Source of the DNA: an uncultured Pseudomonadota bacterium
GTDB taxonomy: Bacteria; Myxococcota_A; UBA796; CAJQPC01
Length of the DNA: 64,000 nt
Direction: 5' to 3'
Assembly: GCA_913060515.1 (NCBI GenBank)
Contig: CAJXRZ010000013.1
Coordinates: 39,645-103,644 of the forward strand
Made by a program: the position numbers and the translations under genes
In this document: positions 47,574 through 54,587 of the stretch, piece after piece
Numbering within the stretch: position 1 is the stretch's first letter
How the letters are laid out: every line of letters starts with the position of its first letter
Notes under the pieces: generated by a model
The model's database searches: none
Told to the model about the DNA's origin: nothing
What the model saw: the letters and a program-made list of their open reading frames with translations, nothing else

Positions 47574-48491
47574 CTATTCCTTGGCCGCTGCCAAGGCGGT
47601 CTCGTGGTCCGTGGCCTCGTGTTCGGCGCGAATCGTGATGCTGGCCAGGCTCTTCTGCAGGTCAGCGATCTTGCCGTTGAGCTCCTGCAGATCCTTGGCC
47701 AGGGACTGGCGCCCCTCGGTGTTGGCCTTGAGCAGCTCTTCGGCTTCGGCCGAGGCCTCGTCCATGCCGTTCATGATGACGCCGATGAAGAGGTTCAAGA
47801 TGACCATGGTGCCGACGAGCACGAAGCTGCAGAAGAAAGCAGCGGCGCCCAGAGGGTGTCCCTCGGAGGCGGTGCAGAGCGCCTCGTTTCCGTCATATCC
47901 GTAGTTCGCACAGCCATACATGTTGATGTACATGATGTCCGTCCAGTCCTCGAGCGTCACCACTCGGAACAGGCTGAGCATGGACATCTGCAGGCTCTCG
48001 AAGTGGATGGGGTCGTTGGCCGAGAACATGAAGGTCGCGGTGACGGCGTAGAGGTAGAAGAGCAGGCCGAGCAGCATGCTCACGTAGACCATCGAGGGGA
48101 TGGACTTGAGCAGGGCGCCCACCAGGATCTGCAGCTTGGGCAGGGCGGTGACCAGCTTGAGCACGCGCAACACGCGCAGCAAGCGCAGGACCGTGACGAA
48201 GGAGCCGCCGAAGGGGAGCAGACACAAGGCCACGATCAGAAAGTCAAAGACGTTCCAAGGGTCCTTGAAGAAGCGCCAAGGCTTGCTGCCCTCTGCACCC
48301 ATCTTCACGATGATCTCGACGATGAAGATGCCCAGAATGACCTGGTTGGTCCAGTGAAGGGCGACCTCGTACTTGGCGGCCAAGTGGCCGTAGGTCTCGA
48401 TGCCGACGACGACGCCCGCGATGAGAATCACCGCGGTGACGAAGTTCTGAAAACTGGACGCATCTGCGATGCGCTTGAAGAAGGCTTGCAC
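47574..48491 (-). CDS. Single-domain voltage-gated cation channel (Ion_trans)
   Basis: A 305-residue six-helix channel subunit like NaChBac, which works as a tetramer in the inner membrane. S1-S3 about 15-90; S4 has basic residues every third position (R103, R106, R109, K112 in VLRLLRVLRVLKLV). The selectivity filter reads TLEDWTD (179-185) where sodium-selective bacterial channels have TLESW; the extra Asp is calcium-channel-like. Between the pore and S6 (about 215-242) there is an extra loop with Cys194 and Cys206. A coiled coil (about 245-290) follows, as in family members. Ion selectivity is inferred. Confidence 0.88.
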   Translation of the reverse strand: MQAFFKRIADASSFQNFVTAVILIAGVVVGIETYGHLAAKYEVALHWTNQVILGIFIVEIIVKMGAEGSKPWRFFKDPWNVFDFLIVALCLLPFGGSFVTVLRLLRVLRVLKLVTALPKLQILVGALLKSIPSMVYVSMLLGLLFYLYAVTATFMFSANDPIHFESLQMSMLSLFRVVTLEDWTDIMYINMYGCANYGYDGNEALCTASEGHPLGAAAFFCSFVLVGTMVILNLFIGVIMNGMDEASAEAEELLKANTEGRQSLAKDLQELNGKIADLQKSLASITIRAEHEATDHETALAAAKE

Positions 48492-48600
48492 GGGTTCCTC
48501 TCGAGTGGACTGGCGCCGAAAAAGGGGCGCTTGATGGCCTGAACGCTGGTTTAGGCGCGGCTCTTACATTCGAGGGACCGTGGGTGCAAATGACTGGGAG

Positions 48601-49374
48601 TCAATGCACCTTTCTTTCAGAGCGGCTGGGTCCGTACACGCAGCGTGCGCCCATGCCGGAGTAGTAGAAATCAGGGTCGTGGAAGGCCCGGTTGTACACG
48701 GTCAGTGGCTCGTCGCTGCCAATACCGCCGCCGCGCAGCGCTCGGAAGTCGGGCGCGGTCTCCGTGAGGGTGGCCCCGCCGTGGTTGGGGTGGTCCTTGT
48801 AGTTGTCTTTGAAGGCATCCAAGGTCCACTCGTAGGCGTTGCCGGCCATGTCGCAGAGGCCCTGTTCGGTGTTGCCATTGGGCAGGCTGCAGGTGGGTTT
48901 GGTCAGGTCGGGCTCGCAGGCCTTTGTGTGGGCCAGCTCGCAGCTCGGCTCGGCCTGGCCCCAAGGGTAGGGCCAGCGGGTGCCTCGGCTGGTGGCGGCG
49001 AACTCCCACTCGCTCTCGGTCGCCAGACGTGCACCGGCCCAGCGGCAATAGCTGTTGGCCATGGACCAGTTCAGGCAGTTCATTGGGTGATCTGCGCGGC
49101 TCTCGCGCTGGGCCCAGTTGCAGCGGCTGGGGACTCTGCCGGGTGGATCGGCATCACACACGCCAGCGTCCACGCATGCGGCGTACTCCGCCACGGTGAC
49201 CTCGGTCTGGCGGATCCAGAATGTGGGCACCTCGATGGGGTGCGCGGGCCCCGCGCGGCGGTCGCCATCATGGCCAATGTTGAAGGATCCTCCTCGGATC
49301 TTGACCCAACCCTCCGCAAGCTTGGTCTCACGCTTTGGGTGCTCGCAACCCATCGCCAAGACCAACCACCACAT
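48601..49374 (-). CDS. Formylglycine-generating-enzyme-like (SUMF1 family) lipoprotein
   Basis: A 257-residue protein with an FGE-sulfatase domain: 'WVKIRGGSFNIGHDGD', 'FWIRQTEVTVAEYAACVDAG', 'HPMNCLNWSMANSYCRWAGARLATESEWEFAA', 'GLCDMAGNAYEWT' and the end 'FHDPDFYYSGMGARCV', quoted in parts of the family order. A short leader ends at Cys10 (LAMGC), so it is probably a lipoprotein. True formylglycine enzymes use a Cys pair near the C-terminus; only one Cys of that kind is seen, so it may be a non-enzymatic binding member. Cys-rich, with likely disulfides. Confidence 0.83.
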   Translation of the reverse strand: MWWLVLAMGCEHPKRETKLAEGWVKIRGGSFNIGHDGDRRAGPAHPIEVPTFWIRQTEVTVAEYAACVDAGVCDADPPGRVPSRCNWAQRESRADHPMNCLNWSMANSYCRWAGARLATESEWEFAATSRGTRWPYPWGQAEPSCELAHTKACEPDLTKPTCSLPNGNTEQGLCDMAGNAYEWTLDAFKDNYKDHPNHGGATLTETAPDFRALRGGGIGSDEPLTVYNRAFHDPDFYYSGMGARCVYGPSRSERKVH

Positions 49375-49471
49375 AGAATGCCTCGCTTTGATGTCGGCTT
49401 GACATCGTGTTGACAAGTCGCCCTTAACGGGGGCGAAGGATGAGGTCTCCTATATCCCCGGAGGACCTCGC

Positions 49472-50074
49472 GTGGCCTATCGCAGCATCTTGGACCGCAT
49501 CTTTGAGGTGGTCGACCAGCAAGCCTATCTGACCCCAATGCATCGCATTCAGGGACCGGAAGCGCAGGCGCTGGCGGTGTTCAAGGCGGCGCTCGCGGAG
49601 CCGGACTTCGACGCGGAGGGGGTACGGCGTCTGGTCGACCGGCTGCACGAAGAGGGTCGCCTGCGGGCCACCACCCGCTTCTCGGCCCTGCACATCATCG
49701 CGGCCCATCCCCGGGTGGGGAACCTCTCTGAGGCCGCCCGCTTGGTCGGTGAGCAAGAGCTGGCTGCGCTGGACGAAGGCGGACCCACCCTGAACGCCGA
49801 TCTGGCCTCGGTGGATCGGCACCGTGGTGTCCTCGCTTTCCTAAAGGGGCACTACGATGTGGCCCTGGACTACTTCTCTCGTGCGTTGGACCGTGAACGC
49901 AGTGCTGAGAACCTCTGCAACATCCTCTGTTGCTTGCTCCGACTCAAGGAGCTCAAAGAAGCCAGCAGCCTGTGGACCCAGATCCAGAGCAGCTACCCTG
50001 AAGACCTGGTCGACGAGCTCGGCCGCATCATTGAGCAGGACCCGGACTTGGCCCTGCTGCGATCGGAGGCCTGA
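49472..50074 (+). CDS. TPR-like protein, first gene of sigma-factor cassette
   Basis: A 200-residue soluble protein starting at GTG 49472 with GGAGG upstream. Helical throughout: 'QALAVFKAALAEPDFDAEGVRRLVDRL', 'RGVLAFLKGHYDVALDYFSRALDRE' (a clear TPR-like helix pair, residues 130-155) and 'ENLCNILCCLLRLKELKEASSLW'. It would bind a protein partner. The small peptide gene starts three bases after its stop and a sigma-factor gene follows, so all three form one transcript. A role as regulator of the sigma factor (anti-sigma or adaptor) is inference from position. Confidence 0.72.
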   Translation: MAYRSILDRIFEVVDQQAYLTPMHRIQGPEAQALAVFKAALAEPDFDAEGVRRLVDRLHEEGRLRATTRFSALHIIAAHPRVGNLSEAARLVGEQELAALDEGGPTLNADLASVDRHRGVLAFLKGHYDVALDYFSRALDRERSAENLCNILCCLLRLKELKEASSLWTQIQSSYPEDLVDELGRIIEQDPDLALLRSEA

Positions 50075-50077
50075 CGC

Positions 50078-50287
50078 ATGACCGTCCTGAGCAACATCTT
50101 CTCTTGGTTCTGGCTTCTCTTCCCCGGCGGTCCGCACACGGACTCTGGCCCTCTGCAGGTCCAGGCCTGCGATGCGCCGACGGAACAGGTCTGTCCACCC
50201 GCTCAGGAAGAGACTCAGAGGAAAGAGAGCCCCTTCCGGCACTTTTGGAAGAACGCCAACCCAAACGGAATCAGCAACGGGATCTAA
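50078..50287 (+). CDS. 69-residue peptide between TPR and sigma-factor genes
   Basis: Begins with a hydrophobic, aromatic segment (MTVLSNIFSWFWLLFPGG) and then a polar part with two Cys (Cys31, Cys39) and a basic 'RHFWKNANPNG' end. GGAGG lies 13 bases before the ATG, overlapping the end of the TPR-like gene. It is four bases from the sigma-factor ATG. It could be a membrane peptide, a secreted peptide signal or a precursor peptide; no family is recognised. Confidence 0.6.
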   Translation: MTVLSNIFSWFWLLFPGGPHTDSGPLQVQACDAPTEQVCPPAQEETQRKESPFRHFWKNANPNGISNGI

Positions 50288-50290
50288 GCC

Positions 50291-50905
50291 ATGACGGAAC
50301 TGCAAGATCAGCTCCGCGGGCTTCTGGCGGATCGAAACACCCCGGAGACGCGGGCCTTCTTTGAGAAGCTGCTCTCCTACATTGACCGGCGTGCGCGGGT
50401 TGTCTGGCGTTCATGCTACGCCGACCTGCTCTGTGAAGCGCAGATCGAAGAGGCCGTCGGCGAGGTGCTCAGGCGCCTGGTCACCGGAGCTCTGAACAGC
50501 TTTCGCGGCGAGAGCCTGGGCGAGCTCTTCGCCTTTGTTCGCACGGTGACCGACCGCTGCATCTGGCGCTCAGCCCACAAGGTCATTCGCGAGCGCGAAG
50601 TGCTCAAGGGCGAGGGCGGAAGGGAAGCGGAGACTTGGTTTCACCACGATGGTCCCAGCCCGGAGACGGTAGAGCACGTACCGGATGTGCCCCTGTCCCA
50701 GAAGGACCAGGACTTCTTCTCGGCGCTGCTGCAGGCCGAGTCCAAGGTCGAGTACAGCCGACGCCATGGTGTGAGCCGCGCGGCGGTGACCCAACGTGTT
50801 CAGCGCATCCGTCGCCGCATCTCCGAGCTGCCCGAAGATCAGCAGGGCGCCGTGGATGCGTGGCTGACCCAGCAAGCCCGCTTGCACATCGCCAATACAG
50901 GCTGA
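50291..50905 (+). CDS. ECF-type RNA polymerase sigma factor
   Basis: A 204-residue protein resembling ECF sigma factors. The sigma-2 part is 'FRGESLGELFAFVRTVTDRCIWRSAHKVIRER' (about residues 66-97, quoted here in pieces), the sigma-4 helix-turn-helix 'EYSRRHGVSRAAVTQRVQRIRRRI' (about 154-177), where ECF factors bind the -35 element. The similarity is moderate, so it could be a divergent subgroup, and it would recruit RNA polymerase to a specific set of genes. No standard anti-sigma membrane protein is adjacent; the co-transcribed TPR-like protein and 69-residue peptide may take this role. Confidence 0.78.
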   Translation: MTELQDQLRGLLADRNTPETRAFFEKLLSYIDRRARVVWRSCYADLLCEAQIEEAVGEVLRRLVTGALNSFRGESLGELFAFVRTVTDRCIWRSAHKVIREREVLKGEGGREAETWFHHDGPSPETVEHVPDVPLSQKDQDFFSALLQAESKVEYSRRHGVSRAAVTQRVQRIRRRISELPEDQQGAVDAWLTQQARLHIANTG

Positions 50906-50948
50906 GTTTCGTCGGCTATTCTGTGCCCAGCAGGGTGTGGAGACGACG

Positions 50949-51992
50949 ATGTTTGTGGTGTTTGGACTGTTGACGGCGGCCAGTGCTTGGCCGTGCGCGA
51001 ACTTGGTGACCTCGGAAGGGGAGATCGCGACCTCTGGCACGCAGGAGGTCATCTTGGCCAAGGCGGGCGAGAGCTCGGTGGTCGAGTACCGCGCGGCCTA
51101 CACAGGTGACGCGGAAGAGTTCGGGTGGATCATTGCCTTGGACGGGGAGTTTGAGGCCCTGGATGATGGCGACGATGCCCGTTTTGAGACTCTGCGTGAG
51201 CACAGCGACCCGGTGGTCAGCGTGATGAGCGTGGGGGACGACGACGGTGGGGCAGGCGGGTGCGGCGCCAAGTCTGGCGGCATGCGCAACGACGCGGACA
51301 CCGCTGGTGGCGGCGGAGACCTGGGGGTTGTCGCGCAGGGTTTCACTGGAAACTACGCCTACGTGGTGTTGGAGACCCAGGACGCTCAGGTGCTCGAAGA
51401 CTGGCTGGTCAGCTTTGGTTTTGACGCCGGCGCGAGCCAGGCGACCTTGGATGACTACCTGGAGGAAGGTGCCCAGATGGTCTTGATCACCGTGGCTCCC
51501 GAGCGCGCTGAGACCCAGGGCGAGGCTGGGCTGCCGCCGGTTCGCATTCAGTACAAGGGGCCCCTGAGCTTCCCGGCCCGCATGGCCCGTGAGTCTGCGG
51601 CCTCGGAGATGGCCACGACCATCTACGTTCTGGGGGATGAACGCGCACAGCTCTCCGGCTGGACTCAGGTGGATCTGGCCTCTGTCGACGGGGGAGACCA
51701 GAGCCCTGAGGAGGCTTGGTACGGCGCGCTCCTGCCCATCGGCTTGGACCAGGGCTACGCCCGCGTCTATGCAGGTGCCCCTCCCGGCAGCGAGGAGTCC
51801 GCCTTCCTGACGCGCTTTGAGACCCGCGCGCCCACCGACGTGCACACCGTCGACCCGGTCTTCACCGTGGACGATGGGCAGGACACTCTGCAGACCGAGA
51901 TCACCGTGTGGGACGAGGGCAGCAGTGAAGGCTGGCTCTTGATCCCACTCTTGGGTCTGGGTTTGGCCGGACTGCGACGCCGCCGGAGCTGA
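50949..51992 (+). CDS. Secreted DUF2330 protein with C-terminal sorting helix
   Basis: A 347-residue exported protein. The ATG at 50949 has GGAG seven bases upstream and begins a signal peptide (to about residue 17, ASAW-PCA). The DUF2330 start 'CANLVTSEGEIATSGTQEVILAKAGESSVVEYRAAYTG', given in parts, is clear. A Gly/Asp loop with two Cys (about residues 100-110) follows. The C-terminus is a hydrophobic helix plus basic tail, GWLLIPLLGLGLAGLRRRRS, similar to GlyGly-CTERM or MYXO-CTERM sorting tails but without a GC motif. It is likely processed and displayed or released through the type II system downstream. Confidence 0.8.
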   Translation: MFVVFGLLTAASAWPCANLVTSEGEIATSGTQEVILAKAGESSVVEYRAAYTGDAEEFGWIIALDGEFEALDDGDDARFETLREHSDPVVSVMSVGDDDGGAGGCGAKSGGMRNDADTAGGGGDLGVVAQGFTGNYAYVVLETQDAQVLEDWLVSFGFDAGASQATLDDYLEEGAQMVLITVAPERAETQGEAGLPPVRIQYKGPLSFPARMARESAASEMATTIYVLGDERAQLSGWTQVDLASVDGGDQSPEEAWYGALLPIGLDQGYARVYAGAPPGSEESAFLTRFETRAPTDVHTVDPVFTVDDGQDTLQTEITVWDEGSSEGWLLIPLLGLGLAGLRRRRS

Positions 51993-52014
51993 TGGCGCGG
52001 GGTAGGCTGCGGTC

Positions 52015-53430
52015 TTGACCTCCTCCAAGCTCCGATCTCTCACGCCGCTGTTGCTGCTCGTCCTGGGCCTGCTCCTGCACGGCCTGTGGGCCTGGAGCAT
52101 TCCGGTGCCCGTGGACTGGGACCCCGCCTACTACCGTGAGGTGGCGGGCAACATCGCCGCGGGAGAGGGGGCTGTGACCCACGCCGGGCTGCTCTGGGGG
52201 CTCGCGGAGCTGGGCCTGCCACAAGCTGCGGACCTGCACTGGAGTCCGGTCCCGAGCCGGGTCTTGGTGCCGGGGCTCTGGCTCTGGCCGGCCCATGGGG
52301 ACCAGCTCACCACCGTGATCTTGGCAGCACTCTGGGGACCGCTGGCCTGGGTGCTCTCCCGCACCCTTCGTCCCGATCAACCCCGCGCGGCGCTCTGGGC
52401 CGGATTGATGGCCGCCTCCGGTCTGGGCGCGGCTCGTTTCCTGAGCACGCCGGACTCCATCGCCATCGCCGGGGTGCTTGGCGGCTGCATCTTCCTGGCC
52501 TTGCTCAAGGAGCGCTGGGTGCTCAGCGCCTTGCTGCTGGCCATCTTTGCGCTGTGTAGAGGAGAGGGCTTCTTGCTCTCGGGCATTCTGGCGTTGGTCC
52601 TTCTCTTTCACCGCAAGTGGGGGCCGGCACTTCTTGTGGGCTGCGCCGGTCCGGCGGCCTGGGGCCTGTGGCAGCTCCGCTCTTGGCACTTCGGCGGGCA
52701 GGCTTGGCTGACCCTTCGCCAGCAGGTCGCGGTCCAGCTGGACTACGGCGCTTGGGTGCGCGGCGAGCCCGGAGTGGCCTTGGTTGGGGAGCGCGCTCTC
52801 TTTGTGTTGGAGGCGCTTCCAGGCGCAGCCTTTGCGGTGCTCTTGGCCAGCGCCATATTCCTCATCCCCTTGGCCTTGCTCCGAGAACGAGGCCAGGTTC
52901 CCGCCGTCCAGTCGCTCTGGCTGGGCCTGGCTCTGTTGCCCATCGCCGTGCTGGTCTTGGCGCCAGCGGTCGCGGCCAGCGGCAGCGTCTTCCGATCCCT
53001 CGCGGTGTTTCTACCCATGCTCGCAGCCTTGGCCGGCCAGGGCCTGGAGCGTGCCGCAAGCTGGGGTGCAGAGAGGCGTGGCTACCCCAAGTCCTTTGTG
53101 GTCGCGCTGGCCCTGGTCGGTGTGGCCTGCATCTCGGTGGGTGTGGGTTGGGGGACCCTCCAGGCCAAGCCCTCCAAGCCCGTGATCTGCCCCGAGGGGC
53201 CTGGACCCTACCTGGCCTCGGATCCGCTGTCGCTCAGTGACCGGTGTGGGGTGGAGGCGCACCTCTTGCCCCAGGGGGTAAACCCTGAAGAGCTTAGGAT
53301 CTACTTGGATAAATACCCGGTAGGAGGTGCGTGGCTGCGCTCGGGAGACGGGCTGGGCTTGAACCAGGAACAAGGGGCCGCTCTCTTGGGCTGGAGAGCC
53401 GATCCCCAGGGCACCTTGCGTCCTGAGTGA
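52015..53430 (+). CDS. GT-C-fold membrane glycosyltransferase-like protein
   Basis: A 471-residue protein with about ten hydrophobic helices and a catalytic-type first loop: 'VDWDPAYYREVAGNIAAGEGAV' (residues 33-54), the D-x-x-Y-Y motif of the ArnT/PMT-like (GT39/GT83/GT87) families that use polyprenyl-phosphate sugars and act at the periplasmic side. The C-terminal part is periplasmic and contains two or more Cys. The only start is TTG at 52015 with GGGGTAGG upstream; no ATG or GTG lies nearby in frame. Donor and acceptor are unknown. Confidence 0.75.
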   Translation: MTSSKLRSLTPLLLLVLGLLLHGLWAWSIPVPVDWDPAYYREVAGNIAAGEGAVTHAGLLWGLAELGLPQAADLHWSPVPSRVLVPGLWLWPAHGDQLTTVILAALWGPLAWVLSRTLRPDQPRAALWAGLMAASGLGAARFLSTPDSIAIAGVLGGCIFLALLKERWVLSALLLAIFALCRGEGFLLSGILALVLLFHRKWGPALLVGCAGPAAWGLWQLRSWHFGGQAWLTLRQQVAVQLDYGAWVRGEPGVALVGERALFVLEALPGAAFAVLLASAIFLIPLALLRERGQVPAVQSLWLGLALLPIAVLVLAPAVAASGSVFRSLAVFLPMLAALAGQGLERAASWGAERRGYPKSFVVALALVGVACISVGVGWGTLQAKPSKPVICPEGPGPYLASDPLSLSDRCGVEAHLLPQGVNPEELRIYLDKYPVGGAWLRSGDGLGLNQEQGAALLGWRADPQGTLRPE

Positions 53431-53483
53431 CACAATGTCAGACCCAATCTGGGCGCTTAGGCGGTCCTGACACCTTGTCGACG

Positions 53484-53504
53484 AGGGCCCTTGACGCGGG
53501 CCCT
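53484..53504. terminator. Perfect 7-bp hairpin after the glycosyltransferase gene
   Basis: AGGGCCC, loop TTGACGC, GGGCCCT. It lies 54 bases after the glycosyltransferase stop and 68 bases before the leader ORF of the gsp operon. No T-run, so termination is likely but weakly supported. Confidence 0.4.
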
Positions 53505-53571
53505 AAGGGGCTCTACGGACCTTCTCAGCCTTGGCCCGCTTGTTGCAGACCCAGGATGTATAGGAGTCACC

Positions 53572-53616
53572 ATGCGCTTGGACTGGCACGGTGAGATAGG
53601 CCAAAGCGATGCGTGA
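53572..53616 (+). CDS. 14-codon leader ORF overlapping gspC
   Basis: ATG with TAGGAGTCACC upstream (good ribosome site) reads MRLDWHGEIGQSDA and stops at TGA 53614-53616. The gspC start codon at 53609 lies inside its last codons, in another frame, so ribosomes ending the leader could start gspC, which itself has no clear ribosome site. This would couple expression of the whole secretion operon to translation of the leader. Confidence 0.45.
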   Translation: MRLDWHGEIGQSDA

Positions 53617-54550
53617 GCTACTTCAAAACAAGATGGTGTGGATCGGAGCGGTAGCCATTGTGCTGCTGTCCTTCGGTGCCGCCGCCGGCGTGAACTTTGG
53701 CGTGGTCAAGCCTCTGTTGACTCTTCCGGACGGTGCCTCGGCGCCGGAACTCGGTGAGCTGACAGCACAGGGTGGGGGCATAGAACGCCCACCACCGGGG
53801 CCTGCGCCTCGGCCCAGGGCGACCAGCCAGCAGACCTTCTTGGACAAGATCGTCAGCGGAAACATCTTCGACTCGACCATGGTCGGCGTCGAAGCGGAGA
53901 CCGCCTTGGTGGACGACGGCAGCGGTCGAAAGACCAACCTGGACGTCATCCTGATCGCCACGATGGTCGCTGAGCCCGCTCAGTTCTCCTCCGCCCTGAT
54001 CTCCGGAAAGGGCAAGGAAGACAAGGCCTTTGGTTACGGCATTGGCGACGAGCTTATGGGCGCCAAGATCCTGGACATCCAGCAGATGGCGGTCAAGCTC
54101 GAGGTCAACGGCGAGGTGGAGTGGCTCTACCCCGACAACACGGCCGTCAAAGAGAAGCCAGCTGCCACCGGCAGCAAGGCAAAGCCAACGGTCAAGGATG
54201 ACCCCGAGGCGGGAATCACGAGCGAGGGCGGCAAGATCATTGTCGAGCGCCGCGTCGTGGATGAGGCCTTGGCCAACGTAGAGACCTTGGCCACCAAGAT
54301 GCGCGTCGTGCCCCACAAGGGCTCGGACGGTGCGGTGGATGGCTACCGACTGAGCGCCATCCGGCGCGGCAGCTTGTTCGACAAGTTGGGCATCAAGAAC
54401 GGCGACGTGGTGCATGGGGTCAACGGCATGCCGCTGACCAACACCGACGGCGCATTCCAAGCATTTCAAACGCTGCAGACCGAGAGCGCGTTCACCTTCG
54501 AGGTGACCCGTCGCAACCAGCGCCAGACCTTTGAGTACGAGGTCCGCTGA
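53609..54550 (+). CDS. gspC: Type II secretion system protein GspC
   Basis: A 313-residue inner-membrane protein: one membrane helix (about 8-32), then a homology-region domain ('IFDSTMVGVE', 'LDVILIATMVAEPAQFSSALISG') that contacts the secretin, a basic/Lys-rich linker, and a C-terminal PDZ domain (about 235-310, 'GYRLSAIRRGSLFDKLGIKNGDVVHGVNG'). It connects the inner-membrane platform to GspD and recognises substrates. It is the first gene of the operon and starts inside the overlapping 14-codon leader. The family match is strong because of domain order and genomic position before the secretin. Confidence 0.92.
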   Translation: MRELLQNKMVWIGAVAIVLLSFGAAAGVNFGVVKPLLTLPDGASAPELGELTAQGGGIERPPPGPAPRPRATSQQTFLDKIVSGNIFDSTMVGVEAETALVDDGSGRKTNLDVILIATMVAEPAQFSSALISGKGKEDKAFGYGIGDELMGAKILDIQQMAVKLEVNGEVEWLYPDNTAVKEKPAATGSKAKPTVKDDPEAGITSEGGKIIVERRVVDEALANVETLATKMRVVPHKGSDGAVDGYRLSAIRRGSLFDKLGIKNGDVVHGVNGMPLTNTDGAFQAFQTLQTESAFTFEVTRRNQRQTFEYEVR

Positions 54551-54587
54551 GCCCCCGCTCAGCAGGACTTCACGCAGGAGCAGAACC

